Assembly (NCBI RefSeq): GCF_900109265.1
Contig: NZ_FNZM01000001.1
Span: 310,001 to 374,000 of the forward strand
Source: Paraburkholderia tropica
Lineage (GTDB): Bacteria; Pseudomonadota; Gammaproteobacteria; Burkholderiales; Burkholderiaceae
Length of the DNA: 64,000 nt
Reading direction: 5' to 3'
Below are positions 54,831 to 63,323 of the stretch, in pieces. The notes under the pieces were generated by a model, which worked only from the letters and a program-made list of their open reading frames with translations, was not told where the DNA came from and did no database searches. A program made the translations under genes and the position numbers. The stretch's first letter is position 1; each line of letters begins with the position of its first letter.

Positions 54831-56279
54831 CTAACCCCGCGCCGCAATTTCCTTCTTCCACCCTTCGATGATCTTCGCCGCAAGCGCGTTGTAATCGCCG
54901 TCGAAATGGTGGCTGCCGTTGGTCTTCACGAGATCGATGCCGGTGTTCGCGAGCGCCGGGCACAGCGTGTCCTTTTCGTCCTCGCCGTACACGCACTGCA
55001 CGATCGACGGCGGCACTTTCGCGAGTTCCGGGCGCACCTTGAGCGCCTTGTCGCTCGCGGGCATGCCGAGCCAGCCCGTCACGCGGATCTGGAAATCGGC
55101 GTCCGGCGCGAAGCCGAGCAGCGACATGTACGACACCTTCGCGCGCAGCGCGTCGGGCAGACGGTTGTAGGCGAACGGCATCACATCCGCGCCGAACGAG
55201 TAGCCCACGAGCGCGATGTGCTTCGCGTGCCAGCGCGACGCGTAGGTGTTGAGCACGCGCGCGAGATCGTGGCTCGTCTGTGCAGGCGGCTTCTCGCTCC
55301 AGAAATAACGCAGCGCATCCCAGCCGACCACCGAAATACCCTGCTTTTGCAGCGCTTCCGCGATGGTCTTGTCGAGATCGCGCCAGCCGCCGTCGCCGGA
55401 AATCACCACCGCGAGCATGTCGGTCGGATGCGCGGCGGGCAGCTCGATCAGCGGCAGATCGGAGACGTCCTCTTCGCTTTCCGTCTGCGCGCGCAGATGC
55501 GGTGCGGTCAAAGTCGCGAGCTTGTCGGCATCGGAAAGATTCGCGGCGAACACGCGTGGCGCGGCGCCGTTCGATGCGGGCGCAACTTTCTCGCCGTTCG
55601 CCTGCGAGGCGGTCACGCCTTGCTCGAAGAAGCCGGGCAGACCCTTGCCGCGCGAAAGCGTCGGATCGGCGGGGCAGGGCGCGAAGCGCGCGTCGAGCGG
55701 TTTCGTCGACGGATCGAGCGACACCGCGCCCGCCATCGTGTTCGCGGGCGACTGCGAGAGCATGCGTTGCGCGATGAGCGCGCCGGTGCCGCTGCCGATC
55801 GCGATCGGCGCGAAATACTCGTTCGATCCCTGCTGGCGTTCGAGCTGATGGCTCAGCGCTTCGGCATCGCTGTAGAGCTTGTGGCAGGTCTCGTTCCTGA
55901 TGGCGCCGAGGTTCGACGCGTAGCGCGCCGTGTCCACGCCCACGACCAGCGCGCCGTGCTGCGCGAGCGCGTCGGCGCGCGTCTGGTCGGCGGCGTTCCA
56001 GTGTTCGCCCGCCGAGAACAGCACCGCGAAGCCGCGAATCGTGCCATCGGGTCTGGTCATCGCCACTTCGCCGTAGCGGCCGCCCGAGACGTGTTCGATG
56101 GCGTTTTTTTCAGCGTTTTTTTCAGCGCTTTTTTCAGCACTATTGGCGGCTTTGGCCGTCGACGTGGAAAGCGTGGAAGCCGTGGAAGCGAACGCGCCAT
56201 GCGACGCGCCGGCGACGAGCAGGACGGCGCCCGCCGCCGCGCGAAGCGTGCGCGGCAGCGTGGAAAAACAATGCATCAT
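54831..56279 (-). CDS. AcvB/VirJ-family periplasmic hydrolase (probable lysyl-phosphatidylglycerol hydrolase)
   Basis: A 482-residue secreted alpha/beta-hydrolase. A signal peptide is predicted to end near GAFA (residue 31). A lysine-rich linker (48-59) carries three AEK repeats encoded over A-runs. The C-terminal VirJ domain starts near 285 (VVISGDGGWRDLDKTIAEALQKQGISVVGWDALRYFW), with nucleophile Ser361 in VGYSFGAD and a C-terminal SHHFDGDY histidine. In Agrobacterium and Rhizobium the AcvB/AtvA protein is encoded with an MprF-type synthase and hydrolyses lysyl-phosphatidylglycerol. Here its ATG overlaps the mprF stop (ATGA), supporting the same role. Confidence 0.88.
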   Translation of the reverse strand: MMHCFSTLPRTLRAAAGAVLLVAGASHGAFASTASTLSTSTAKAANSAEKSAEKNAEKNAIEHVSGGRYGEVAMTRPDGTIRGFAVLFSAGEHWNAADQTRADALAQHGALVVGVDTARYASNLGAIRNETCHKLYSDAEALSHQLERQQGSNEYFAPIAIGSGTGALIAQRMLSQSPANTMAGAVSLDPSTKPLDARFAPCPADPTLSRGKGLPGFFEQGVTASQANGEKVAPASNGAAPRVFAANLSDADKLATLTAPHLRAQTESEEDVSDLPLIELPAAHPTDMLAVVISGDGGWRDLDKTIAEALQKQGISVVGWDALRYFWSEKPPAQTSHDLARVLNTYASRWHAKHIALVGYSFGADVMPFAYNRLPDALRAKVSYMSLLGFAPDADFQIRVTGWLGMPASDKALKVRPELAKVPPSIVQCVYGEDEKDTLCPALANTGIDLVKTNGSHHFDGDYNALAAKIIEGWKKEIAARG

Positions 56280-58888
56280 GAACGCCAGCCTCCTGCCAGC
56301 AGCGATAGATCCGCAAGGGTGATGAACACGCTGATCGAGCCCGAAGCGGCCAGATAGCGCGGTTCCCAGCGCGGCGCGAACTTGTTCTTGAAGCCGCGCA
56401 GCCCACGGAAGTTGTAGAACTTGCCGCCGAAGTGCCAGATCAGCCCGGCAAGGCGATGCCACGACGACGCGAGCGGCGTCGGGCCCATGCCGGAAAGCGG
56501 CGCCATGCCGAGCGAGAGCGACTGAAACCCGGCGGCCTTGAGATGCAGCGCGAGCTGCGTGAAGAGATATTCCATCGCGTAGGGCGACGCGCCCGGCAGA
56601 TGGCGCATGACGCCGACCGTCGCGTCGGTGTTCAGGTCGGTCGTCATGAAGGTGACGAAGGCGAGCGGCTCGCCGTTCTGACGCACCAGCAGCACGTGCT
56701 GGGCGGCGAGGTAATCGTCGTCGAATGCGGCCACCGAGAAGCTCTTTTCACGCGCTTCGCGGTCTTCGAGCCACGCGTCGGAAATCGCGCGCAGCGTCGG
56801 CAGCGTGTCGGGCATCTGCGACGGATCGATGTGATCGAAGGTGAAGCCGTCGCGCTCGCCGCGCTTGAGCGCGTAGCGCAGATGCGCGCGCTGCGGGCCC
56901 TTGAGGTCGAATTCCTGCAGCATCACGCGCGCTTCCTCGCCGAGCTTCATCAGCGTGAGGCCGGCGTCGAGGTAGAGCGGCAGGGCGTCGGCGCGCACCT
57001 GATAGAACGCGGCGCGGCCGCCGTGCGCGTGCGCGAGCGAGACGAATTCGCGGATCAGCGCGGGCCATTCGTCGCGCGGTCCGACCGGATCGTGCAGCGC
57101 GGCCCACGTGCGGCCGCGCTTGGCGTACATGAGGAACGCGCTGCGCGACTGCGAGAACAGGAAGCTCTTGTCGCCCATCAGCGCGAGGCCGGCGTCGCTG
57201 CGTTCCTGCGCGCGCACGATGCGCGCGGCTTCGATCAGGTCTTCGCTCGCGGGCATCACGAAACGCCCGGCCGCCGGACGCAGCAATTGCCACGACGCCA
57301 GCGCGGCGGCGAACACGCCCGCGCCGAGCGTGGCGCGCAGCGCACGCGGCGCGCGTTCGTCGAAAGCGAATTGCCACCAGAGATGCTGCGAATAATCGAC
57401 GTCGCGGAAGGCGAACAGCAGCACCCACACGGCCAGCGCGATCACGCAGCCGACCGAGGCGAGCCACGCGGGCGTGAAGCGCTCGGTGAACAGCGACGAA
57501 TGGCGATTGAAGCGGCGGCGCGTGGCGAGCAGCAGCGCGATCAGCACGCACAGCACGCCCGCTTCGACGAACGCGAGGCCCTTCATGAGCGAAAGCGCGA
57601 GGTTGGCGACGGCCAGCATGAGCGCGAGCCACCACGCGGCGTCGAGGCGGCGCAGCAGGCCGCGCGCGACGAACAGCAGCAGCACGCCGAACAGGCTGCC
57701 GAGCATCTGCGAGCTTTCGAGCACCCAGAGCGGCAGCACGGTTTGCAGCAGCGCGATGCGCTTGGCGAACGCGGGCGTCGCGCCGGAGATCACGAGCATG
57801 CTGCCCGTGACGAAGGTGACGATGGCGAGGAACAGCGGGGCGAGTTGCGAGACGCCGTCCGCGCCGCGTTTCGCGATCGTCGTGCTGAGCGGGTTCGTGA
57901 GCGCGCGGCCTTCGAACACGGCGAGCAGCGCGGCCGAAAGCGCGAGCGGCGCGCCGAAATAGATCGCGCGGTAGGCGAGCAGCGCGGCGAAGACCTTCGA
58001 GCCGGGCACGCTGGAACCGAGCGCGAATACCATCGCGGCCTCGAATACGCCGATGCCGCCGGGCGTATGGCCGATCAGGCCGAGCAGCATCGCGGCGGTG
58101 TAGACGGTCAGGAAGTCGGCGAAATCGATGTGCGCGTGCGGCATCACCGACCAGAGCGCGAGACCGGCGCCCACCACGTCGAGCGCGGCGAGCAGCAGTT
58201 GCGCGACGAGGTCGCGGCGCGCGGGCACCGAGAAGCGCGCCCAGTCACGCTTGAGCGGATTGATTTCGCGCGCCGTGGCGGGGCAGGCCGCGATCATCGC
58301 GGCGCCGAGCGCGAGGACCGCGCCGCCGATGCCGCGCAGCGCGTCGGGCGAGAGATGGAGCAGGCCGGAGAGCGTCGGCGCCGCGCAGACCATGCCGAGC
58401 GCGGCCATCAGCGCGAGGGCGAGCGCGAGCGTGACGCTCGTGAACACGGTCATGCGGCCGATCTGCGCCGGCGTGACGCCCGAGCCGCCGTAGACGCGGC
58501 AGCGCACCGCGCCGCCCGTGAGCGCGCCGAAGCCGGTCACGTTGCCGAGCGCCGAGCCGGCGATCGCGCCGACCCAGAGCGGGCCGCGCGGCACCTTCAT
58601 GCCGAGATAGCGCAGGCCGATGGCGTCGCGTCCGACGAGCGCGACGAAACTCAGCGCGGTCGCGCCCAGCGCGCCGATCCACTGGAATGCGCTCAACTGC
58701 CAGAGCTGGCGGATCACCGAGCGGTAATCGACGGATCGCGACAGATGCTGGAACACGACCAGCAGCAGCGCGCAGATGCCAAGCGCGAGCGCCGGCGCGA
58801 CGAAGCGCTGCAGGCGCAGGGCGCGAGCGCGGCGGCGCATCGCCACGAGGGCGGCGCGCGCGATGCGCGAAGGGGGTGATTGAAGCAT
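56276..58888 (-). CDS. mprF: Bifunctional lysylphosphatidylglycerol flippase/synthetase
   Basis: An 870-residue membrane protein. The N-terminal part (about 20-520) has about 13 TM helices forming the flippase (UPF0104-like; ALSFVALVGRDAIGLRYLGMK, GNVTGFGALTGGAVRCRVYG, GHTPGGIGVFEAAMVFALG). The C-terminal DUF2156/GNAT-like synthase (about 550-865) transfers lysine from Lys-tRNA to phosphatidylglycerol (FLFSQSRSAFLMYAKRGRTWAALHDPVGP, GMAPLSGMGPTPLASSWHRL). It gives resistance to cationic peptides and acid. ATG 58888 is chosen; an Arg-rich extension upstream is unlikely to be coding. It is coupled to the AcvB/VirJ gene. Confidence 0.94.
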   Translation of the reverse strand: MLQSPPSRIARAALVAMRRRARALRLQRFVAPALALGICALLLVVFQHLSRSVDYRSVIRQLWQLSAFQWIGALGATALSFVALVGRDAIGLRYLGMKVPRGPLWVGAIAGSALGNVTGFGALTGGAVRCRVYGGSGVTPAQIGRMTVFTSVTLALALALMAALGMVCAAPTLSGLLHLSPDALRGIGGAVLALGAAMIAACPATAREINPLKRDWARFSVPARRDLVAQLLLAALDVVGAGLALWSVMPHAHIDFADFLTVYTAAMLLGLIGHTPGGIGVFEAAMVFALGSSVPGSKVFAALLAYRAIYFGAPLALSAALLAVFEGRALTNPLSTTIAKRGADGVSQLAPLFLAIVTFVTGSMLVISGATPAFAKRIALLQTVLPLWVLESSQMLGSLFGVLLLFVARGLLRRLDAAWWLALMLAVANLALSLMKGLAFVEAGVLCVLIALLLATRRRFNRHSSLFTERFTPAWLASVGCVIALAVWVLLFAFRDVDYSQHLWWQFAFDERAPRALRATLGAGVFAAALASWQLLRPAAGRFVMPASEDLIEAARIVRAQERSDAGLALMGDKSFLFSQSRSAFLMYAKRGRTWAALHDPVGPRDEWPALIREFVSLAHAHGGRAAFYQVRADALPLYLDAGLTLMKLGEEARVMLQEFDLKGPQRAHLRYALKRGERDGFTFDHIDPSQMPDTLPTLRAISDAWLEDREAREKSFSVAAFDDDYLAAQHVLLVRQNGEPLAFVTFMTTDLNTDATVGVMRHLPGASPYAMEYLFTQLALHLKAAGFQSLSLGMAPLSGMGPTPLASSWHRLAGLIWHFGGKFYNFRGLRGFKNKFAPRWEPRYLAASGSISVFITLADLSLLAGGWRS

Positions 58889-59547
58889 GGATCGGTCTGG
58901 CGAGTCTGCGATGGCGCCAATGCGCCGTGGGCGGCGTCCCCGGGGACGGCATCGCGTTCTGGTCGTCACGTTCTTCCGGTGCCGGCGCCGCTCGATCGCG
59001 TCACGCAGTAATCAGAGCCGGGACGGCGAGCCAAAACGTAAACGTTCGGTAAATGACTGGTAATCCAGAAAACGCGCTGGGCGGGCTGACGGTTGACTAA
59101 GTGGATAAAGAATCCCGGAAAGTGAACGATCGGGCAGCTGATCGGCGGGCGTCCGAAACCGCATTTTCGGCGCCTTCGGCGGTTAAATGGGCCGTTAAAC
59201 GTTTGTTAATGACCGGCGCGCCGGATTGCGGATTTCGCAAAAGCGGGGCATGAGACGACAGCATCGATTCAAAGCGGAACACGGCGGAAAAAACCTCGTT
59301 TAACCCGACAGGACGAACACGCCGACAGCCCTGCTGCGCAAGGCATCGGCGAAAATGGGGTGCGCCATTGTTTCATCGCGCGACAGAATGATTTACGGCA
59401 GCACGCGACCTTTTCTGAATCCGCTGTGACCCCGCTGTGACCAATTGGATACACGCTTTTTAAATCTTTTACTTCCCCTCGCCGTGGAGTTAGTCTGAAT
59501 ACCTCGGGCGACGTATGACTGCGATTTGACCGTGCGAGGAGAATGAC
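58889..59547. other. Divergent promoter region of mprF and the porin gene
   Basis: 659 bp without a credible gene. It contains an 11-bp tandem repeat CCGCTGTGACC (59421-59442) and an A+T-rich segment (59443-59475) upstream of the porin, with AGGAG before the GTG start. The middle part (59000-59400) shows only short TTAAAC-type elements and nothing recognisable. Confidence 0.6.
59421..59442 (+). promoter_or_regulatory. Direct 11-bp repeat upstream of the porin, candidate response-regulator site
   Basis: Two adjacent copies of CCGCTGTGACC place TGTGACC motifs 11 bp apart, about one helical turn, 106 bp before the porin GTG. OmpR-family regulators bind such direct repeats, but the sequence itself is not a recognised OmpR site. 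Confidence 0.35.
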
Positions 59548-60711
59548 GTGAACAGACTAGCCTTGACTTCGCTTTCGCTCGCCGCGCTCGGTGCAGCCGG
59601 CATCGCGCAGGCTCAGACCAGTGTCACGCTGTACGGCACCATCGACACGTCGATCACCTACGTCAACCACGCCAACGGCAGCAACAGTCTCTGGTCGCTC
59701 GGCAACAGCAGCTTCGGCAATCTGTCGGGCTCGCGCTGGGGCCTGAAGGGCGCCGAAGATCTGGGCGGCGGCCTCAAGGCGATCTTCCAGTTGGAAAACG
59801 GATTCAATCCGTCGACCGGTCAGTCGGGGCAGGGCGGCCGCATGTTTGGACGCCAGGCGTACGTGGGCCTGACCGCCGAGCAATACGGTTCGCTCACGCT
59901 CGGGCGTCAGTACGATCCGCTCATCGACCTCGTGCAGGGCATCACGGCCGACAACTACTTCGGCTCGGCCTTCGCCACGCCCGGCGATGTCGACAATTAC
60001 GACAACAGCTTCCGCGTCAACAACGCCGTCAAATACACCACGCCGGTGTGGAACGGCTTGCAGGCCGCCGCGATGTATTCGTTCGGCGGCATCGCCGGAT
60101 CGACCGGTTCCGAGCAGTCGTATTCGGCGGCGGTCGCCTACAACAACGGCCCGATCGCCGTCGCCGGCGGCTACTTCTACGCGGCCAACAGCCAGGCCGG
60201 ACTGGGCATCCGCACCGACGGCTGGACCAGTACCTCGGACGGCACCTTCGACGGGCCGGTCAATTCCGGGTATGTGAGCGCACACTCACTTTCTATCGCG
60301 CGGGCGGCGGCGCAGTATTCGGCGGGTCTCTTCACGTTCGGGCTCGGCTACAGCAACGCGCAGTACGCGTCGGATGCGAGTTCGGTGTTTCGCGACACGG
60401 AGAAGTACAACACCGGCCAGGGTTTCGTGAATTACCAGCTCAACCCGGCGCTGCTGCTCGGGCTCGGCTACACCTATACGCACGCGAGCGGCGACACGAA
60501 CGCGAACTACCATCAGGTGTCGATCGGCGCGGATTACAGCCTGTCGAAGCGCACCGATCTCTATATGACCGCGGCCTGGCAGCACGCGAGCGGCGAGCAG
60601 GGCGATGGTTCGGGCGGCTCGATGCCGGCGGAAGCGTCGATCGGCTCGTATGGCTACAACGGCACGTCGTCGCAGACGATGGTGAACTTTGGCTTGCGGC
60701 ACAAGTTCTGA
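59548..60711 (+). CDS. Outer-membrane general porin (Burkholderia OpcP/OmpC type)
   Basis: A 387-residue trimeric 16-strand porin of the Gram-negative porin_4 family. The signal peptide MNRLALTSLSLAALGAAGIAQA precedes the mature start QTSVTLYGTIDTSITYV. Family marks are GSRWGLKGAEDLGGGLKAIFQLENGF, FGRQAYVGLTAEQYGSLTLGRQYD and the C-terminal strand ending in FGLRHKF with terminal Phe for BAM recognition. The start is a GTG after AGGAG. It is monocistronic with its own terminator. It allows diffusion of small hydrophilic solutes. Confidence 0.95.
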   Translation: MNRLALTSLSLAALGAAGIAQAQTSVTLYGTIDTSITYVNHANGSNSLWSLGNSSFGNLSGSRWGLKGAEDLGGGLKAIFQLENGFNPSTGQSGQGGRMFGRQAYVGLTAEQYGSLTLGRQYDPLIDLVQGITADNYFGSAFATPGDVDNYDNSFRVNNAVKYTTPVWNGLQAAAMYSFGGIAGSTGSEQSYSAAVAYNNGPIAVAGGYFYAANSQAGLGIRTDGWTSTSDGTFDGPVNSGYVSAHSLSIARAAAQYSAGLFTFGLGYSNAQYASDASSVFRDTEKYNTGQGFVNYQLNPALLLGLGYTYTHASGDTNANYHQVSIGADYSLSKRTDLYMTAAWQHASGEQGDGSGGSMPAEASIGSYGYNGTSSQTMVNFGLRHKF

Positions 60712-60743
60712 GGCAAGCACTTTTTAGCGCGTTTCGAGACCTG

Positions 60744-60779
60744 CGCCGGGCGTCCGTTTTCATGGACGCCCGGCGTTTT
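60744..60779 (+). terminator. Intrinsic terminator of the porin gene
   Basis: CGCCGGGCGTCC-GTTTTCAT-GGACGCCCGGCG: perfect 12-bp stem with an 8-nt loop, followed by TTTTGCTTTTT, 32 bp after the porin stop. Confidence 0.93.
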
Positions 60780-60832
60780 GCTTTTTCTCTTGTATGTTGT
60801 CGGCCACGCCTGCCGGCTTTCACGTCGCGCCG

Positions 60833-61288
60833 CTAACGCGCGCGCCGCAAGAGCCGCAAGACCCGCAAGTCGAGCCACGCCGCGAGACGTTCGACGGCCA
60901 CGCTGGCAAAACTCGGTTGCCGCCAGGCGCTCGTGAGCGTCACGCGCGCGAGTGGGCGGCGCGTGGCGGCGTCGGGCGTGTGGTCGGTGTCGTTGATGTC
61001 ATCGGCGCTCAGCCACAGACGTTCGCCGCGATGCACGCGCAGCATGTCGCCGGGATTCAGCCAATGATCGTAGGGAGAGCGTGCGCGCGTGAGCCAGATG
61101 CGCGCGCCGTAGACGCGCAACGTGCCGTCGGCGCTGACGCGCCAGGTGAGCGTGGTCGCACGCGGTACGGCGAAGTGAATCGACAGCGCGGGCAAGGCGA
61201 CATCGTGTGCGGCAAAGTCTGCACCGAAATCCGCGCCAAAAGCGGGAACGGCGCTGCACACGCCGGGCTGCTGTGAAGCTTCATCCAT
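60833..61288 (-). CDS. DUF2917-family protein
   Basis: A 151-residue protein. The core LTWRVSADGTLRVYGARIWLTRARSPYDHWLNPGDMLRVHRGERLWLSAD (about 46-96) matches the DUF2917 pattern, a small beta-rich domain found mainly in Burkholderiales. The C-terminus is Arg/Leu-rich. The ATG 61288 is used, not 61294: the GGAG abuts the earlier codon and is 6 nt from the later one. The function is unknown. It is convergent with the porin. Confidence 0.82.
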   Translation of the reverse strand: MDEASQQPGVCSAVPAFGADFGADFAAHDVALPALSIHFAVPRATTLTWRVSADGTLRVYGARIWLTRARSPYDHWLNPGDMLRVHRGERLWLSADDINDTDHTPDAATRRPLARVTLTSAWRQPSFASVAVERLAAWLDLRVLRLLRRAR

Positions 61289-61736
61289 CGTCATCTCCAG
61301 AGTGGGAGCCGACCGACGGGGCGCTTTCTTCTGCCCTTGCTGCTTGTTCGATGCTCACAAAACAAGAAGCCCCGTCGATGCCGGCGGGGCTTTGTGATTT
61401 GCGTAAGACGGACTGCCTGTATTACCCGTTCGCACACACTCCCCGTGACTCGCCAGTATTCGGCGTGTGCCACGGATGATTCATCGCGGTCGTGAGGGTG
61501 AGGGGACGCATGTGCATGAACCGAGTGTGCGGGGGCGAGCCGTGTGGTGTCAACAGAATTCGCTGCGAGGCGAGGCGCCGGACGTGAGCGCTGACTGCGC
61601 TGAATACGCTTGTTTGCGCTCGCTTACGCTCGACCGATCTGGCGAGGGAGACAACGGCGAGCGGAGGCGAGATCCGTTTCATCTGCCCCCTTGCCGCTGA
61701 CGGGCATTTCCTCCAGGATGGGTTGTTTTCTCATCG

Positions 61737-61791
61737 GAACTACCGGAATTACCGGGACTACTAGCGGGACCATTGGGGCCATCGGGACCCG
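61737..61791. repeat. Degenerate 9-bp tandem repeats
   Basis: Units GGAACTACC, GGAATTACC, GGGACTACT, (AGC), GGGACCATT, GGGGCCATC, then GGGACCC. The period is a multiple of three; in the forward frame it reads as a G-T-T/G-I-T repeat, but the surrounding frame lacks a ribosome site or recognisable domain. It could be a relic of a repeat-containing gene. Confidence 0.65.
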
Positions 61792-61881
61792 CCGCGCGAA
61801 TGGGCCGCCTTGCCGGGCGGACGATTCGCCAACGTGCCACCGTCGCCGTTGCAGAAAGGTCACATTAGAACAGATCCTCTC

Positions 61882-61896
61882 TGATATACCACATAC
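61882..61896. promoter_or_regulatory. Candidate FCD-GntR operator upstream of the small membrane protein/gntR pair
   Basis: TGATATACCA (61882-61891) is an imperfect palindrome of the TGGTATACCA type bound by FCD-GntR regulators. The longer string GATATACCACATAC (61883-61896) is repeated with one change in front of frc (63310-63323), suggesting one regulator for both promoters. Confidence 0.55.
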
Positions 61897-61967
61897 AGAA
61901 TATTGCTTTTTGTCGCGACGCAGCATATGATTCAGTCATTCGATGACTCAATCTTGCGGAGCTTCAA

Positions 61968-62198
61968 ATGGATCTCGTCTCTCTTGCACTCTTTGCGACG
62001 GCAGTTGTGGCCTTGGGTGCCGCCGCTACGGTTATGATCGCGAAATGGCTGCCGCAATCGGCCATCGAGCAGGCCGCACAGCACGGCCGCTTCGTCGGTC
62101 TGGGCGAGGCGCCGCGCGCGCAGCCCGCACGTTCGGTCCGCCCGCTGGTTCGTCCGCAGGTCGGTAAAGAGGCAATGAATGTCGTCAGAACACACTGA
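61968..62198 (+). CDS. Small single-pass membrane protein preceding gntR
   Basis: A 76-residue protein. One hydrophobic helix (LVSLALFATAVVALGAAATVMIA, about 3-25) is followed by a hydrophilic tail rich in Ala, Arg and Pro. GGAG lies 6 nt before ATG 61968, supporting translation. Its last 20 bp overlap the start of the GntR gene in another frame, implying coupling. No family is recognised; it may be a membrane partner or just a leader cistron for the regulator. Confidence 0.7.
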   Translation: MDLVSLALFATAVVALGAAATVMIAKWLPQSAIEQAAQHGRFVGLGEAPRAQPARSVRPLVRPQVGKEAMNVVRTH

Positions 62199-62907
62199 AG
62201 CAGTCGCCACCCGGGACGCCGCGCCGCTCACGCTGGCGCTGCAGCCCATCAACGCCACGCTAAGCCTGCGCGATCAGGCTTATGCGATGCTGCGCCAGGC
62301 TATCGCCGACGCCGATATCTATCAGACGCGCGAGGAAATCCGCCTCGACGAACGCGTGCTGAGCGAAACGCTCGGCGTCAGCCGCACGCCCGTGCGCGAA
62401 GCCATGACGCTGCTCGAACAGGAAGGCTTCCTGCGTATGGTGCCGCGTCGCGGCATCTATATCGTGCGCAAGAGCAAGCGCGAGATCGTCGAGATGATCC
62501 AGATGTGGGCCGCGCTCGAGAGCATGGCCGCGCGCCTCGCCACGCTGCACGCCACCGACGAGGAAATCGCGAAGCTGCGCCATATGTTCGACAGCTTCCG
62601 CGACAGCACGCCCGCCGAGCACATTGCGGAATATTCGGACGCCAACATCGCCTTCCACCAGGCGATCGTCGAGCTTTCGAAGTCGCAGATCATCCTCGAT
62701 ACGATCAAGAACATCTTCGTGCATGTGCGCGCGATCCGTCGCATGACCATCTCGCAGAGCGATCGCGCGTCGCGCTCGATCGTCGATCATCTGCGCATCA
62801 TCGAAGCGCTGGAGCAGCGCGATACCGAACTGGCGGAACGGCTCACGCGCCAGCATTCGCTGGATCTCGCCGCTTACGTCGAAAAGCATTGCGACTTTCT
62901 CGATTGA
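62179..62907 (+). CDS. GntR-family regulator, FCD subfamily (oxalate/frc locus)
   Basis: A 242-residue protein. The winged helix is LSLRDQAYAMLRQAIADADI, then LDERVLSETLGVSRTPVREAMTLLEQEGFLRMVPRRGIYIV (about 29-96), followed by the FCD all-helical sensor (about 100-230; ESMAARLA, FHQAIVELS, DHLRIIEALEQRD). GAGG precedes ATG 62179, which lies inside the end of the small membrane protein gene. It probably regulates itself and frc through the shared GATATA(C/T)CACATAC motif. Confidence 0.92.
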   Translation: MSSEHTEAVATRDAAPLTLALQPINATLSLRDQAYAMLRQAIADADIYQTREEIRLDERVLSETLGVSRTPVREAMTLLEQEGFLRMVPRRGIYIVRKSKREIVEMIQMWAALESMAARLATLHATDEEIAKLRHMFDSFRDSTPAEHIAEYSDANIAFHQAIVELSKSQIILDTIKNIFVHVRAIRRMTISQSDRASRSIVDHLRIIEALEQRDTELAERLTRQHSLDLAAYVEKHCDFLD

Positions 62908-62947
62908 GCGCGTGACAGAGCGCGTTATGCGCTGACGGGACACAAAG

Positions 62948-62974
62948 ACGGGAGACCAGCGGGTCTCCCGTTTT
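62948..62974 (+). terminator. Intrinsic terminator of the gntR gene
   Basis: ACGGGAGACC-AGCG-GGTCTCCCGT followed by TTT: a 10-bp perfect stem with a 4-nt loop, 40 bp after the gntR stop. Confidence 0.88.
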
Positions 62975-63306
62975 CATTTGCACGCAGCGCGCTCACGCGC
63001 TCTGTGCTCGGAGCGGATGAGACGGCGCTGGCGGAAACTTTATGCGCATCAAGGCCGGCGGCGGGCGGTGCGAGCCGCCCGAACGCGCTTGCCCAATCGG
63101 CAAACTCCAAGCGCAGTAAGCGTTCCACGCACTCGGACGCCTCTCCATTTTCCACACGCGATCTGAAATATTTGCCCGCGTTCGCTCGGGGTTTTCCCGT
63201 TCGTGCGCTGCAGCAAACGCGCGCCGATTCCCTCAACGCCTTATTCCACAAGCTTTTCCGCCCACTTTTCGACGCGCTGTGCCGGATAAATCCCCCCTTG
63301 CTTCGT

Positions 63307-63323
63307 TGTGATATATCACATAC
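63307..63323. promoter_or_regulatory. Perfect 14-bp palindrome upstream of frc, probable GntR operator
   Basis: TGTGATATATCACA (63307-63320) is fully symmetric and extends into GATATATCACATAC (63310-63323), nearly identical to the site upstream of the gntR transcript at 61883-61896. It is 137 bp before the frc ATG. Confidence 0.7.

Larger units (their letters stand above)
61289..61967. other. Intergenic region with degenerate 9-bp repeats and a GntR-type site
   Basis: 679 bp. A hairpin AAGCCCCG...CGGGGCTT lies at 61367-61392, terminator-like but with poor T-runs. A block of degenerate 9-bp repeats is at 61737-61791. The right end is A+T-rich with the operator-like TGATATACCA (61882-61891). 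Short frames here do not look like genes. Confidence 0.55.

Noticed and set aside
56432..58879. An 815-codon plus-strand frame opposite mprF
   Set aside because: Composition is dominated by Arg, Glu, Ala and His from antisense reading of a membrane protein; no start signal or family signature.
61367..61392. Intrinsic terminator after a minus-strand gene at 61422-61682
   Set aside because: The supposed 86-codon gene lacks a ribosome site or recognisable sequence, and the hairpin has only short T-runs, so neither is annotated as functional.
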